From the NCBI GenBank assembly GCA_024138015.1, contig JAMXBB010000006.1:71887752-71951751 (forward strand): a stretch of 64,000 nucleotides of DNA, written 5' to 3'. The position numbers and the translations under genes are program-made. The stretch's first letter is position 1. The number at the start of each line of letters is the position of its first letter. A model generated the notes under the pieces. It saw only the letters and a program-made list of their open reading frames with translations. It was not told the origin of the DNA and did not search any database. This document shows positions 34,186 through 45,107 of the stretch, one piece after another. The stretch comes from Lumnitzera littorea (lineage: Eukaryota > Streptophyta > Magnoliopsida > Myrtales > Combretaceae).

Positions 34186-36843
34186 ATGGTTCACAATGTG
34201 ATTCGTCGACTTATCCTTTCAAATTCTGATGCAACTGAATCTAAGGTTACTTCTCTCCCCCAGAAGAGGAGCGAGATGGCATGTTCCCTAGGTAACTCGG
34301 CCAATAGTGCTATGGAGTAGTGGGATAAACTCACTCAAATCAACTCTCTTATAGTAAATAATTATCCAAAAGACAAGGAAGGGAGATCCATGGCTAGGTA
34401 TTTGTACAATAATATAGTTTACTTCAATGATTCACCAAACAGAGCAACTAGTGCTATCGATAGGGTCTTTGTTTCAAAATATAATAAGTACTGGTAAGAG
34501 CTTCTTAGTGCATAGAATCTTAAGAGGTCGAGAGAAGAGGATAGGGTATGTTTTCTAAGGGAGCGCAAGTTTCACATCTATTTGAAATATCTTGATTTCG
34601 AGCTACGTTTTCCTTTCTCGACATTTGTCAAGCATTTCTTCAATTACTTCCGAGTTGCACCGATTATGTTCTCACTAAACACATATTGGCTTCTAATGGC
34701 ATTCAAGATAATCTACGAAGAAGTTGAAGTTAGGGTTATACCTTAACTCTTTTGGTACTTCTTTACAATTAGGAGGTAACCTAATGGTTGGTACTTTACA
34801 ATTGCTAGGCATGAGTGGAAGTTCATAGACATGTTAGAGCCTACGATCCATAAATGGCATGACAAATTCGTATCTATCATTTTAAACAAGTTATATTTTT
34901 AGACCTAATGGATTGAACCAATCCATACCAAGGACATTGAGTTGATACCGAATCATTGCGTTGTGGCAAAGAAGATCCAAGGAAGGAGGAAAAACAAAAT
35001 GTTCTTCTGGGATATCAAGAGAATAATAAGACGTTATAAGAGCAAAGAGCTAACTTTTTTTGAGAAGGAAGGTATGCTAATGAGTAATCGCCGTGCAAAG
35101 TATAGCTAGAAGAGGAAAGCCATTCTTGTGACATGGGGGAGGAATTGTTGGCTTTAAGCTTTGCTCAACACTAAGAATGTGAGTTCTTTCTTATTCCTTG
35201 CATTAATATTGATATGTCTACTTTATATTGTAGATATGGGTGTTGGTGAGGTAAACCCCGCTAAATTATTGGCCTAAGCGATGGCTAAAAAATTGAAGGC
35301 CAATAAACATGCATGTTTCACTATTACAGCTACTAGACCAACTGCTATTAAAGAGGTAGCCAAAGAGGGTACTGCAAAACAAGAGACGACCAAAAAGATC
35401 TCTCACCCTATCGAAAAACAATAAGAGACTGAGAAGCCAAAGTTAGCCAAGGACATGCGAGTGGAAACTAGTCTAATGGAAGATATTACCCTTGCCATGG
35501 AGCCGAAAGATGGTGATCAAGAAATCTAACCCCACAATGAAGCTAAAACTACCACTGCCACTGAAGGGTCATCATTCATGATGGAGGCTATGCTGAGTAC
35601 TAATAAGAGAAGTGGGAAGGAATTTGTAGGCCAACCCCCAACTAAGAGGTCTAAGGAATTGGATGAAAGGGCGAAGGAGGCCATGCACACTAAAGGTCTC
35701 GACATCAACAGTATTGAATTTGTCCCCAATATGAAGGTCAGCGAATACTTCATCCTGTGTTAGAGCCACAACATCAGTACTTCATCCTGTATTAGAGCTA
35801 CAACATCTTACATAACAACTCGGCCCTAGGTGATAGGAAAAAATCTTTAGCCTTGATGGAAGGCATTATTCTTTCTAAGGATAAAGAGATTGGGAAGAAA
35901 GACATTGATAGGGTTGGCAGTTATAATAAGGCTTATATTGCAGCGAAGCTATATGATGTAAGTGTATTGAATCCTTTGAACTAGTAAGCGTGTTTAGTTG
36001 CTAATACTCTTCTTTGTTTTCAGATTAGTAGCTACGTTCTGATAACCTTAGATGAACCTGAAAAAGAAATGAAGAAGGTAATAATGATAATAGTCTTTCA
36101 CATATTCTACTAAGTGATCTAGAAAATTCATCATTTTATATTAACTTGTTGTAGAAAATTGAGGACGCGTACAACTCCCCAAAAGCATATACTGTGGCTA
36201 TTGAAAGTGTAAGAATAAAGGTTAAGATGGAGGCTAAAAAGTATCAAGATGAACTGGCTACGAAGAAACTGGCACATTCTTCAATTGCCGATGAAGTCGT
36301 AAGCCTTAAGGCCAAGGTTGATAAGTAGTACAAGGAAGCTAAGGACCTCAAAAAGGAGCTTTGCAAAAACAAAAAGGAGTACTGGGGTCTAGGCTGAACA
36401 CTCTACTTAATTAATGATGAGGAGGACAGGCTTAGGATGCAAATCAAGGAACTAGAGACTAATAACATTAGGTTACAAAGTTGTGTTGCTAAGTTAGAGG
36501 AGACTGTGAAGAAAGGGCCTTCTGTTGAAGGGGTACTCGAAATCATTACTCCTAGTTGGTAATACAAGAGACTACTATAAAACAAGTTGTTGGAGGGGGT
36601 CTAAGCGGCAAGAGAAGAAATCCTCAAATTTCACCCTAACTATGATCTTTCGTGCTTGGATTTTTCTAATGTTGATGACAAAGTTAGTAGATGTAATGAG
36701 AAAGATGGCAAGGATCCAAGTGTTGAGATCAATGTGTAAGATGAAGATGAGACTCATGCTAAGGATCCTAAAGATGATGAGGAATGTCTATCTAAGGAAA
36801 TCCCCTAAGAGTGTAAAGAAAAATCCCCTTGTTCCTAAAGCCT
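34186..36843 (+). pseudogene. Antisense gene of element D (putative gypsy-type transposon protein), with introns
   Basis: Lies on the strand opposite D's gag-pol. From the ATG at 34186 one frame is continuous to 35178 apart from about ten stops, nearly all explained by CAA/CAG to TAA/TAG or TGG to TAG. Recognisable parts are 'ERKFHIYLKYLDFELRFPFS' and 'FNYFRVAPIMFSLNTYW', matching the plant 'putative gypsy type transposon' domain. A Lys-rich middle follows (35236-35760), then a long coiled coil (36155-36530) and the tail 'AAREEILKFHPNYDLS'. Introns at 35958-36023 (66 bp) and 36078-36154 (77 bp) have GT..AG ends, both in phase 0. A candidate first intron (35179-35233, 55 bp) would shift the frame and is uncertain. 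A 32-bp tandem duplication at 35746-35809 causes the one clear frameshift. Protein function is unknown. Confidence 0.8.
35746..35809 (+). repeat. 32-bp tandem duplication in the antisense gene
   Basis: Two adjacent 32-base copies (35746-35777 and 35778-35809), both starting TACTTCATCCTGT and differing at about four positions. 32 is not a multiple of three, and the reading frame on the two sides differs by exactly this amount. It is therefore a lesion that arose after the gene was intact. Confidence 0.85.
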
Positions 36844-37485
36844 AAGTGCCTAAAAGGAAGTATGCTCTGAAAAGGCTCTAGCTTCTAATCAAGAAAATGC
36901 TCTGTTTGAGAATCAATCATAGGATTATTTACCTTGTAATTTATTTATCCTTTATATGGATAGTTTTAGACTAAGTAGCCGAAAATTGTATTGTGATGAA
37001 TGAGAATCATCTCTTCACATAACTTGGTATTTCCAGCACGTTTTACTTTACGCACTTTGTTGTTTTCAAGCATAATTTATTTCACATACCGTATTTTCTC
37101 AGTATGTATTATTTTATTCTTATTTCTAGACATGTTTTATTTTACATGCTCATATTTCTTAGCATGTTTTATTTTAGATGCTAAGTTTCCTTGGCATGTT
37201 TTATTTCACACACTTAATTGAGCGTCTTATAGACATTATCTGTTAGTCATTGAAACGTGGACTACTATTTTTCTCAATTGTAGGATTGATTTATGAAGTT
37301 CGTTAACTGCGATAGGCTTGAACTTAAACTAGTTCATTCACCGTACAATTTGAACTTATTAACTCGTCAGTCAAAAATAGATCCAAAAACAAAATAAAAT
37401 GTCAAATATTATTGTCTTGCAAAGCAAGTAGGATGTTGCCTTATAAAATAAACGAAAATGAACATCACCTAAGGAATCAATTGAA
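36844..37485. other. Spacer between the convergent genes of element D
   Basis: Separates the 3' end of the antisense gene (+) from the 3' end of pol (minus). Contains about five repeats of a 'CATGTTTTATTTTACATGC'-like unit at about 37035-37210, giving a Phe-rich spurious frame. No gene seen. Confidence 0.6.
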
Positions 37486-40400
37486 ATAAAGTTTTAAATT
37501 CTTAGCATTCTATGCATGAAGGGTGATTAATCCATCTAACCTTTTTAGTAGATAAGCCCCATCACCAATGACTTCCCAAACCTTAACAAGATCCTCCCAA
37601 TTAGTATCAAGCTTCCCTTGTTTTTCTCACGTGCCAGTTGCTTCTAACTTTCAACAAACCATGTCCCTAAGTTGAAAAACCTTATGCTTTACTTTTTTAT
37701 TATAATACCTAGCTACCTTATGCTGGTATGTCGCAACCCTTAATCTTGTAATATCTTTGATTTCTTCATTTGTGTCCAAATTTGCTATCAATCCAATGTA
37801 ATTAACCATCACATCAAAATTCTAAGTCCGTAAATTAGGCAGTTCTAACTTAATTGCCAAAACTGCTTCTGTGCCATATGCTAACTTAAAGGGGGTTTCC
37901 CCTATTTCGGTTCTATGGGTGGTTCGATACCCTTATAAGGCATCCAGTAATTCATCAGCCTATTTCCCATTAACTTGATTTTCCTTCCTCCTTAGGTAGT
38001 ACAAGATGATATTGTTAACAGCTTCAACTTGCCCATTCGTCTGAAGGTGAGCCACAGACGTGTAGTTTAAGTGATTGTCGTATTTCTCACAAAATGCTCA
38101 GAACCTATTGTTGTTAAACTATGGCCCATTGTCCATAATTAAAATAAATGGGACTTTGAATCTCGATATTATGGAGTTAGAAACAAATGCCTCCACCTTC
38201 TATTTAGTGATCCTCACCAATACCTTGGTCTCTACCCATTTTGTGATATAATCTACAGTAACAATAATAAATTTTTGCTGGGCTATAGACTTCAAGAAGG
38301 GTCCAAGTAAGTCTAACCCCCATTATGCAAAGAGTCAAGGATTAGATAAACAGCATAGCTCAGTAAAAGGTGCATGACTTGGTGCCTCATGCTTCTGGCA
38401 TTGTGGACAATGATGAACAGCTATTCTTGCATCTTCTTTCATGGTTGGCCAATAATAACTGAGTCGCAATGCACAAAAATCCTATGTTTATGCTTTCATG
38501 TAATTGCTACATACACCACCGTATAGTTCAGTTAACACCCGTTGGGCATCTCTTAATGAAAGGCATTGAAGTTAAGGTTGCGATATGCTACATTTGTACA
38601 ACTAATCATCTATCAGTATGTAGTTTGTAGCTTAATAAACCAATCTTTTTGCTTCTTTCTTATCATTAGGAAGGGCACCATCTCTTAAATAATCCATGAA
38701 GGGGTCCATCCAAGACTCCTCTCTCGGGCAAGGAGCCAATTCTCAACTTTATGAGACAGTGAATAAACTTTTTTATGGGAGAAATTCGACAAAATGTTTA
38801 TCGCTTAGGTTTGGAAATGCCATATTGGCTAGCTTGGACAACTTATCAACAGCAATATTCTTACTTCTTGGAACCCTATAGATTGAAAAAGATTGAAATT
38901 TTTCTACGAGCGTTTATACCATCAACAAGTACTTGCTCATTTCTTCATCCCTTACTGCATAACTTCTTGTAACTTGATTCACCACCAGTTTTGAATCAAA
39001 GAGCACTTTGAGTTTCTTGGCACTAATTTCTTTTGCCAGTCTAAATCTAGCAATCAAAGCTTCATATTTTGCTTCATTATTGATAGTTAGGAATCCAAAT
39101 TTTAAGGCATAATTAACCTTAACGTTGTAAGGCCCTTGAAGGACAAGGCCTACACCACTTTCTTCTCTAATAGAAGAAACATCCACATAAAGGTACTCTA
39201 TGGGTTTCTCAGCAATCTCCACATTGTCTTCCTCATCAGTGAACTCGGCCAAAAAATCTGCAAGCACTTAAGCTATTAATGTCGTTCTAAGTTTATACGA
39301 TATACCATAGGCACTTAGCTCTAAGGCATATTTCATCATCTTCGTGGAAGAGCCTGGCCATTGCAATGCTTGCCGCAATGATTGATCAATGAGGATTATG
39401 ATTTGTTGAGCCTCAAAATATGATTTCAATTTCCTTACCGATAGAACAACTGCTAAAACAAACTTTTCAATTTTCATGTACCAATGCTTTAGTCCTTATA
39501 GGACATGACTCATGTAATAAACAGGTCAATGCTTCTTGCCATATATTCGGACCAATACAAAAGAAAGAGCTCGGCAGTTGACTAATAAGTACAAATAGAA
39601 ATTCTCTCCAAAGAGAGGTGTCAAGAGTATCAAGGGTGACACAAGGAATTCTTTGAGTTCATTGAAAGCCCTTTCACAATCATCAGTCCATTTGAACTCT
39701 TTTGTATTCTTCAAAATTTTAAAGAGTTCTATGCACTTATCTGTGCTTCTCAACACAAACTAATTAAGGGTGGCTATTCGCCTAGTGAGTTCCTATACCT
39801 GCTTAACTGTATGAGGAGATTTCATGTTTATTATTACCTTAATCTATGTCGGGTTGGCTTCAATGCTACACTAGTAGCCATATATCCTATAAACTTTCCT
39901 GAAGTTGTACCAAAGATGCACTTTTGCAAATTGATCTTCATGTTGTATCTTTGAGAGTAGCAAACATCTCCTCAAGATCCGCAAGATGCCGATCTTCTAT
40001 AACATTTTTCACAATCATGTCATCGACATATACTTCAACATTTAGATGGATCTAGGGCTTAAACATCTTGGTAACAAGTCTCTGGTAAGTTGCGCCGGCA
40101 TTTTTCAACCCAAAGGTCATCACTATATAACAATATGTACCGAAATTGGTGACAAATAATGTGTGAACTTCGTCTTTCTTATCCATTTTAATTTGGTTGT
40201 AACGTAAGAAAGTATCCAAAAAAGAATGTAATGCATGTCTAGCGGTTGAATCTACCATCTAATCGATTTTTGGTAGTGGAAAGTCATCCTTAGGATAGGC
40301 CTTATTAAGATCCGTGAAGTCTATGCATATGCGCCACTTACCATTAGACTTCTTAACTAGCACACAGTTGGCTAAACAAGTCGAATAAGGCTCTTCTTAA

Positions 40401-41300
40401 ATAAATCCTACCTTCAAAAGTTTCTAGACTTCTTCTTCTATGGTCGCTTATCTCTTAGGGGCAAAATGCTTTTTCTTTTGTTAAATCACTTTCGTGCTTA
40501 GATCAATCTCGAGCTTATGTACCATAATGTCTCTAAGCATACCCGACATTTCCAAAGGAGACCATGCAAATACATCAGCATTAACTTACAAGAAGTTGAT
40601 CAAACTTTGACGAATATTTGCCGGTAAAGGTTTCCCTATTTTGGTTGTTTCCTAAGGTCATCTCCCAAAGAGATTTCCTCCATCTTATTCTTGGCACTTT
40701 CTATGCCAACTGACTTTTCTTTTGGACAGGCTTCCACTTAAAAAACCTCTTCTTATCTCAAGGCCCACATGTACAAGGACCTTGTCAACTATTGATCCCC
40801 TTTGAATACGCTGACTCCCATAGGAGTGGGGAATTTAGCTTTAAGATGAGCAATGGAAGGGGCGATGCTGAATAAGTGTTGATACGGTCATCCCATGATC
40901 ATATTGTGTAGAGACTAACATTTGATAAGGAAGTCCACTCTATCCTCTATGACATACTCATGATCTCCAATTTGGATTAGCTAAGAGATCGCTCTGGCTA
41001 CCAGAATGAGTTGATTGTTGAAGGCGTACAAATCATAATTGTAAGATATTAGTTGCACTTTGATCTTTTCTCTCATCTGGTCAAAAGCATGTTGGAAAAT
41101 GATGTCTACCGAACTTCCAGTGTTAACAAAAATTTTCTTAACCTCGAAGCTGGCAATCCTCACACTAACCATAAGTACATCATCATGCGGTCTTTGGATG
41201 CCTTCGAAATCTTCCTCCGTGAAAGAGATCATATTGTCGATCTTAACCTTCTTGCCTTAGATATTGTAAACATAATTTATGGCATTAGTTAGGCTCGAAG
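37486..41300 (-). pseudogene. pol of element D: protease, RT, RNase H, second RNase H, integrase
   Basis: Minus strand, high to low coordinates. Protease (40981-41232) has 'DDVLMVSVRIASFEVKK' then 'VNTGSS', where the catalytic Asp is Asn. RT (about 39980-40400) has 'HSFLDTFLRYNQIKM', 'FGLKNAGATYQRLV' and an intact YVDD at 40019-40030. RNase H is at 39268-39756. The second RNase H (38914-39267) has 'DFLAEFT', 'YVDVSS' and 'NNEAKYEALIA'; the expected catalytic Glu reads Lys. Integrase (about 37860-38440) has 'HHCPQCQKHEA', 'IVTVDYITKWVE', 'IMDNGP' and 'QTNGQVEAVNN', so the DDE residues survive. A C-terminal 'WEVIGDGAYLLKRLDG' ends near 37490. Stops and frameshifts throughout. Confidence 0.85.
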
Positions 41301-41739
41301 AGCTCGACTAACCTATAACACGTTTGTTGATAATAGTGTCGATTATCCTATTAGGTGCTCTACTGGTACTCTTATGTCTTGCGTCTCTCCCTACATTAGC
41401 TGGTCGAATGATATTCTCCTGGTCTCTATATCTCTTTTGAGATGGTTGTTTGATATTCTTGGCATCTTATGCCAAAAACTTGTGCAAATGCCCTCATTGT
41501 ATGGCATCCTCAATCACATATTTAAGTTGGATGCATTCGTCCGTGTTATATCCTTTGTTATGATGAAAATCACGATATTTGTCAGAATTTCGCCTAGAGG
41601 GATTTTTTCTCATCTTCTCTAGCTACTACAGCACTCCTCTCTACCTACACACCTCCATTAGTATGCTCGAAATTGGACAATTGACTTATATATAGGACAA
41701 TATGTCAAAATTCGAGGTTTCTTTCCCTCGGCATTAGGA

Positions 41740-42740
41740 CTTTGACTGTTAACTATCTCGAGTCGATCTTTTGTACTTCTCTTCTTATCATTTGTCCTGT
41801 CTCCTTTATTTTGATTAGCCTATCGCCGAACCTTTATATTGTCCTCCTGTCTAATGTAGGACGTAACTTTGGCTTTAAACTCGGCAAAAGTTCTCAACTT
41901 ATTCTTGGCAAGAGACATGAAAAAGTCTTTGTAGGGCTTTACTCCATCAATAATATTATTGAAGGCCATACTCATGTCTAATTGTAGAATTTAGACCATC
42001 TCAGCCATAAACCTAGCTAAGTAGTCCCTAATGGATTCATCTAATCTTTGTTTTATTGTGTTAAGAATTGAGGAGTCCTTAATAGGAAGCTTACAAGCAA
42101 GGAAGTGTTGAATGGACACTTGTACTTGTTCTTCGAAATACGAAATAGTGTTCGTCTTCAAGTGTTTAAGCCATGTACTTCCTGCATTCCTTAATGTCAA
42201 GGGATAAGTTTGGCAAGCTACGACATCACTCAAGCAATGCAACTTGGCCAAGGTACGGTAGTACTCCAAATGGTTCAAATTGAAGCAACTTAATGTGTTG
42301 TGGTGTGACTTCCTCCAAAATCTCAAGAATGAAGGGGCTCTTATTAATTTGGAATTGCTTACTCATTACAGCAAGGGTGCTAACATGCGATAGTCCAACA
42401 TAGTGCACCTGCTGTAATTGCTTACCTTTGTCAATCTTCTTGAGAGTAAGAGCCAAAGGTCCTATAGTAACCTCGGCTAGCTTTTTCAGCAATTCGGGGT
42501 GAATAGATCGAGTCATCGCTATTCTTAGTATCGTGATCACCATGATCTTTGTTTTGATTCAAGTAAACACTATTATGGAGGAGATTAAGGATCTCTTCAT
42601 GTTTTTTTATCTAGTTCCTAATTCTCTTTAGCTAAGTTAAGGCAAAGTTGCTCCAACTAGCCAAACATTGCTCGTCAGTATGCTTACTCTCCCCTTCAAG
42701 GTGATGGGTGGAAGTATCAGCACCTGTATTTTTAGTCATT
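41740..42740 (-). pseudogene. gag of element D, decayed
   Basis: Minus strand. The capsid domain at 41991-42240 has 'CQTYPLTLRNAGSTWLKHL', 'SYFEEQVQVSIQHF' and 'ESIRDYLARFMAEMV', which is the retrotransposon gag family pattern of the Tat lineage. A polar N-terminal region continues to about 42740, near the primer-binding site. It is split between at least two frames (overlap near 42226-42326). A Tat-type gag-to-protease linker occupies 41300-41740 with heavy decay. Confidence 0.75.
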
Positions 42741-42775
42741 CTAGTTTTTTCCATGTTGGTGTGTTTGAGAAAAAA

Positions 42776-42789
42776 CAAACAGAACCAAA
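42776..42789 (-). other. Primer-binding site of element D, decayed
   Basis: The minus strand reads TTTGGTTCTGTTTG three bases after the LTR end. It resembles a 'TTTGGCGCCGTCTG'-type site of Tat-lineage elements with C-to-T changes. The assigned tRNA is uncertain. Confidence 0.5.
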
Positions 42790-42792
42790 TGT

Positions 42793-43224
42793 TGTTAGTA
42801 GGTTTTTGATTTAGACTTCATCCTACAAAGAAAGGAAAACTTATGGTACCGAGGCCAGTTCGGTATGACCACTTCGATGCCTAAGTTAGTAAATGAATGT
42901 AGGAAAAGTTGAGAGTAGTAAAGACTTATCATATATCTCTTATAGCATTTCTTTCCCATATTTATGGCCAAATGTCATATCTGAAGGAGTAATTTTCAAA
43001 ATGATTATTATGATACGTGGAGGCCTCTTGATCAGACACATTCTTGAAATATAAGGAGCGTAGGTAGTTGTGTAATATAATTGTACCAAGTGATAACTAT
43101 TCGCACTACTTCGCTTGAATTCAAATTAGACATGGATTTATGTTTCTCGGCATTAGCCGAGAATGTAGAAAACTCGTCCTGTCAACAACTGAATGGGCGA
43201 ATGAATGAAACTCAACTATCAACA
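42793..43224 (-). repeat. 5' LTR of element D
   Basis: Matches 33322-33740 from end to end with many transitions and a few small indels, including a 12-base insertion near 43073. Ends TATCAACA. Confidence 0.88.
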
Positions 43225-43293
43225 GTTTTCACAACATGCCGTAACAAGTTACTTAGGGTACAAAGGAATAGAAACTTGCTCGAACAAAGCTAA

Positions 43294-43305
43294 GCTCCAA
43301 TACCA
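43294..43305 (-). other. Primer-binding site of element C
   Basis: The minus strand reads TGGTATTGGAGC, two transitions from the initiator-Met complement, three bases from the LTR. Confidence 0.75.
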
Positions 43306-43308
43306 AGA

Positions 43309-44261
43309 TGATAAAGATCACCGGGAAAGGAGTGACAAATAGCTACCGATATCACATGAACCAAGGGTAGGTTTAAACCTCAAGATATTCTAAAAGCTTA
43401 ATAGAAGTCAAAGGCTAAGTAGGGGTACTCATACATCAATGGTAGATATGATGCACTAATGCTTCATACAAGCTCATGTCGCACTTGATATTACATATAA
43501 ATGTAGTCGAAGAACACTTACCTCTAAACTATGCTCATAATGGACTAGATAAGAGTAAAAGAAAGTAAGCAATGGATACTTAGCTCACGAAGAAAAGTAT
43601 GTCTAAAATTCAATCTCACCAACCATTGTAGCTACTAAATATTACAAGTATTTATATGACCTAATTAGGGTAAGTCCTAAGTTTACATAAATTACAAAAA
43701 GATTCCTATTAAAAAAGGGAAAAGGAATAAATTATAAGGGTAGAGTCATAAATAAACAAAAACGAATATTGGGGTACAAATATGACATTATGGATGTTAG
43801 AAAAAGGGGTATGTATCAACTATCCAATCTATGGTCTCGATGGTGCTGCTCCCCAAGTGGTGCTGATTTTGAGCAAGTATGCCAAGTCGACTGCTCAGTA
43901 GATTGGCAACTCTCTTGTTCAAGCCTTGGAAAGAGTTAGTCCAATAGGCAGCCACTCTTTTAATCAGCTTCAGCTAGTTAGCTCAAAAGTGAGGCAACTC
44001 AACCTTAGATGCATGTTAGCTTAGCAATATGCGGATTCAACGCTTGGCCTTAGCGCTGCAATAAGTGGTTAGCTCTATTACAGGACGAGTGCCTTAAGAA
44101 TCTTCTCAATAAGACAAAGAGAGATTAGAATAGAGACTATCAACAGATTGCAATGGGAACTACATTGTTCCTTAAAGTTCAACTCCTCTTAAACAGCTCA
44201 GTGGACCATATAAGCGAGTACTCAAGTTAGGCAATAAGTGATTGGCCTATGGTCTCTATTA
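43309..44261 (-). repeat. 5' LTR of element C
   Basis: Starts TGATAAAGATCACC and ends CTCTATTA on the + strand, 953 bases. Matches 28763-29698. Confidence 0.85.
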
Positions 44262-45107
44262 AACAAGGCCAACAGCCACTCTTTAGTGTTTTAGCACTAA
44301 TAATTGTTTTAGGCTTAACTTTGAATCCTTTTTTATTCAATTTATTTCATTTATTTATCCTCCAACTATTTTAATTTTTCAAGAAACCTTTAAGAGGGAG
44401 GCATTATTTGTTCATTTATTAAAAATTAGAGAGCTTTTAAGATTTCCAAAGAGTGAGTACACACTAAAGTAAAATATCGATAGCTAATGCCTAATCAATA
44501 ATGTTCACCCAAATTATAAGCTTAAATAATAGGAAACTCTACATTTCATACATGTTGTGTAAAAAGGTCATAATAACTAAGAAAATTCAAAAATCAAGAA
44601 AATTACCCCCACAAAGTTGCCTTTTAACTAAATGAAAAGTAATGGTGAATAAATGTGCAATATAGAATAAATCTATATTTCAAAAGTTTTAAAAAATTTT
44701 GCCAAAATCTTAAGTGTGAAATCAAATCAATTCAGCTCAAATGCTTTGAGAAGTTTTACCATTTCATGTCATATTACTCTATTCCTCTCCCGTACTTATC
44801 TTATACATTGTCCTTCATGTACAAATAATCAGTAAAAGCACAAAGATCAATAAGGGAAAATAACATAAAAGATAAAAAAAATTGAAACTTGCTCAATTTA
44901 AGCTTTAACACTAAATTTCTTTGAAATTGCCATGCTAGAAGATTTCATCTCCTGAATTGAGTTCATGTAAGCCCTCCTAAACAAAAGAAAAACACATCTT
45001 CAATGTCTACATCTACATCTACTATATCATCTTTCTCATATTTGTTGTTATTCCTCATCTTTACTCCCCTTTTCCCCAACCTTCATGTCTTCCTCCTCAT
45101 TCTCATT
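44262..45107 (-). pseudogene. Internal remnant of element A with acidic ORF tail
   Basis: After the AACAA duplication of C, about 650 bases are non-coding. 44940-45107 on the minus strand encodes an acidic stretch ('NENEEEDMKVGEKGSKDEE', then Asp/Val-rich after a shift). It resembles the C-terminal tail of the env-position ORF in elements B and G. It abuts the truncated 5' LTR directly, so gag, pol and most of the ORF have been deleted. Confidence 0.55.

Larger units (their letters stand above)
33322..43224 (-). mobile_element. Element D: Tat-lineage (Retand/Ogre-like) retrotransposon with an antisense gene
   Basis: LTRs of 419 and 432 bases (TGTTAG...TCAACA). Read on the minus strand: 5' LTR, primer-binding site, gag, protease, RT, RNase H, a second (archaeal-type) RNase H, integrase, a spacer, then a gene on the opposite strand, polypurine tract and 3' LTR. 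A second RNase H before integrase plus an extra, often antisense, ORF between pol and the 3' LTR are established features of the Tat lineage. No clear target duplication: TCTAT on the left, GTTTT on the right. Confidence 0.87.
28763..44261 (-). mobile_element. Element C: chromovirus-like Ty3/gypsy retrotransposon hosting element D
   Basis: Perfect AACAA duplication (28758-28762, 44262-44266). LTRs of 936 and 953 bases. Read on the minus strand: 5' LTR, Met-type primer-binding site, the short leader 43225-43293, insertion of D, then the leader resumes at 33321 followed by gag, protease, a truncated reverse transcriptase joined directly to integrase, a polypurine tract and the 3' LTR. The missing RT core means this copy could not have encoded its own reverse transcription after the deletion. 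Confidence 0.87.

Noticed and set aside
35179..35233. First intron of the antisense gene as a firm call
   Set aside because: GT..AG ends and a T-rich 3' part are present, but removing 55 bases shifts the frame while reading through stays open; left as uncertain.
35526..35769. Minus-strand frames of 65-75 codons opposite the antisense gene
   Set aside because: Shadows of the + strand gene of element D, which has the recognisable domain and splice sites.
41053..41292. Two overlapping + strand frames of 66-79 codons
   Set aside because: Antisense of element D's protease.
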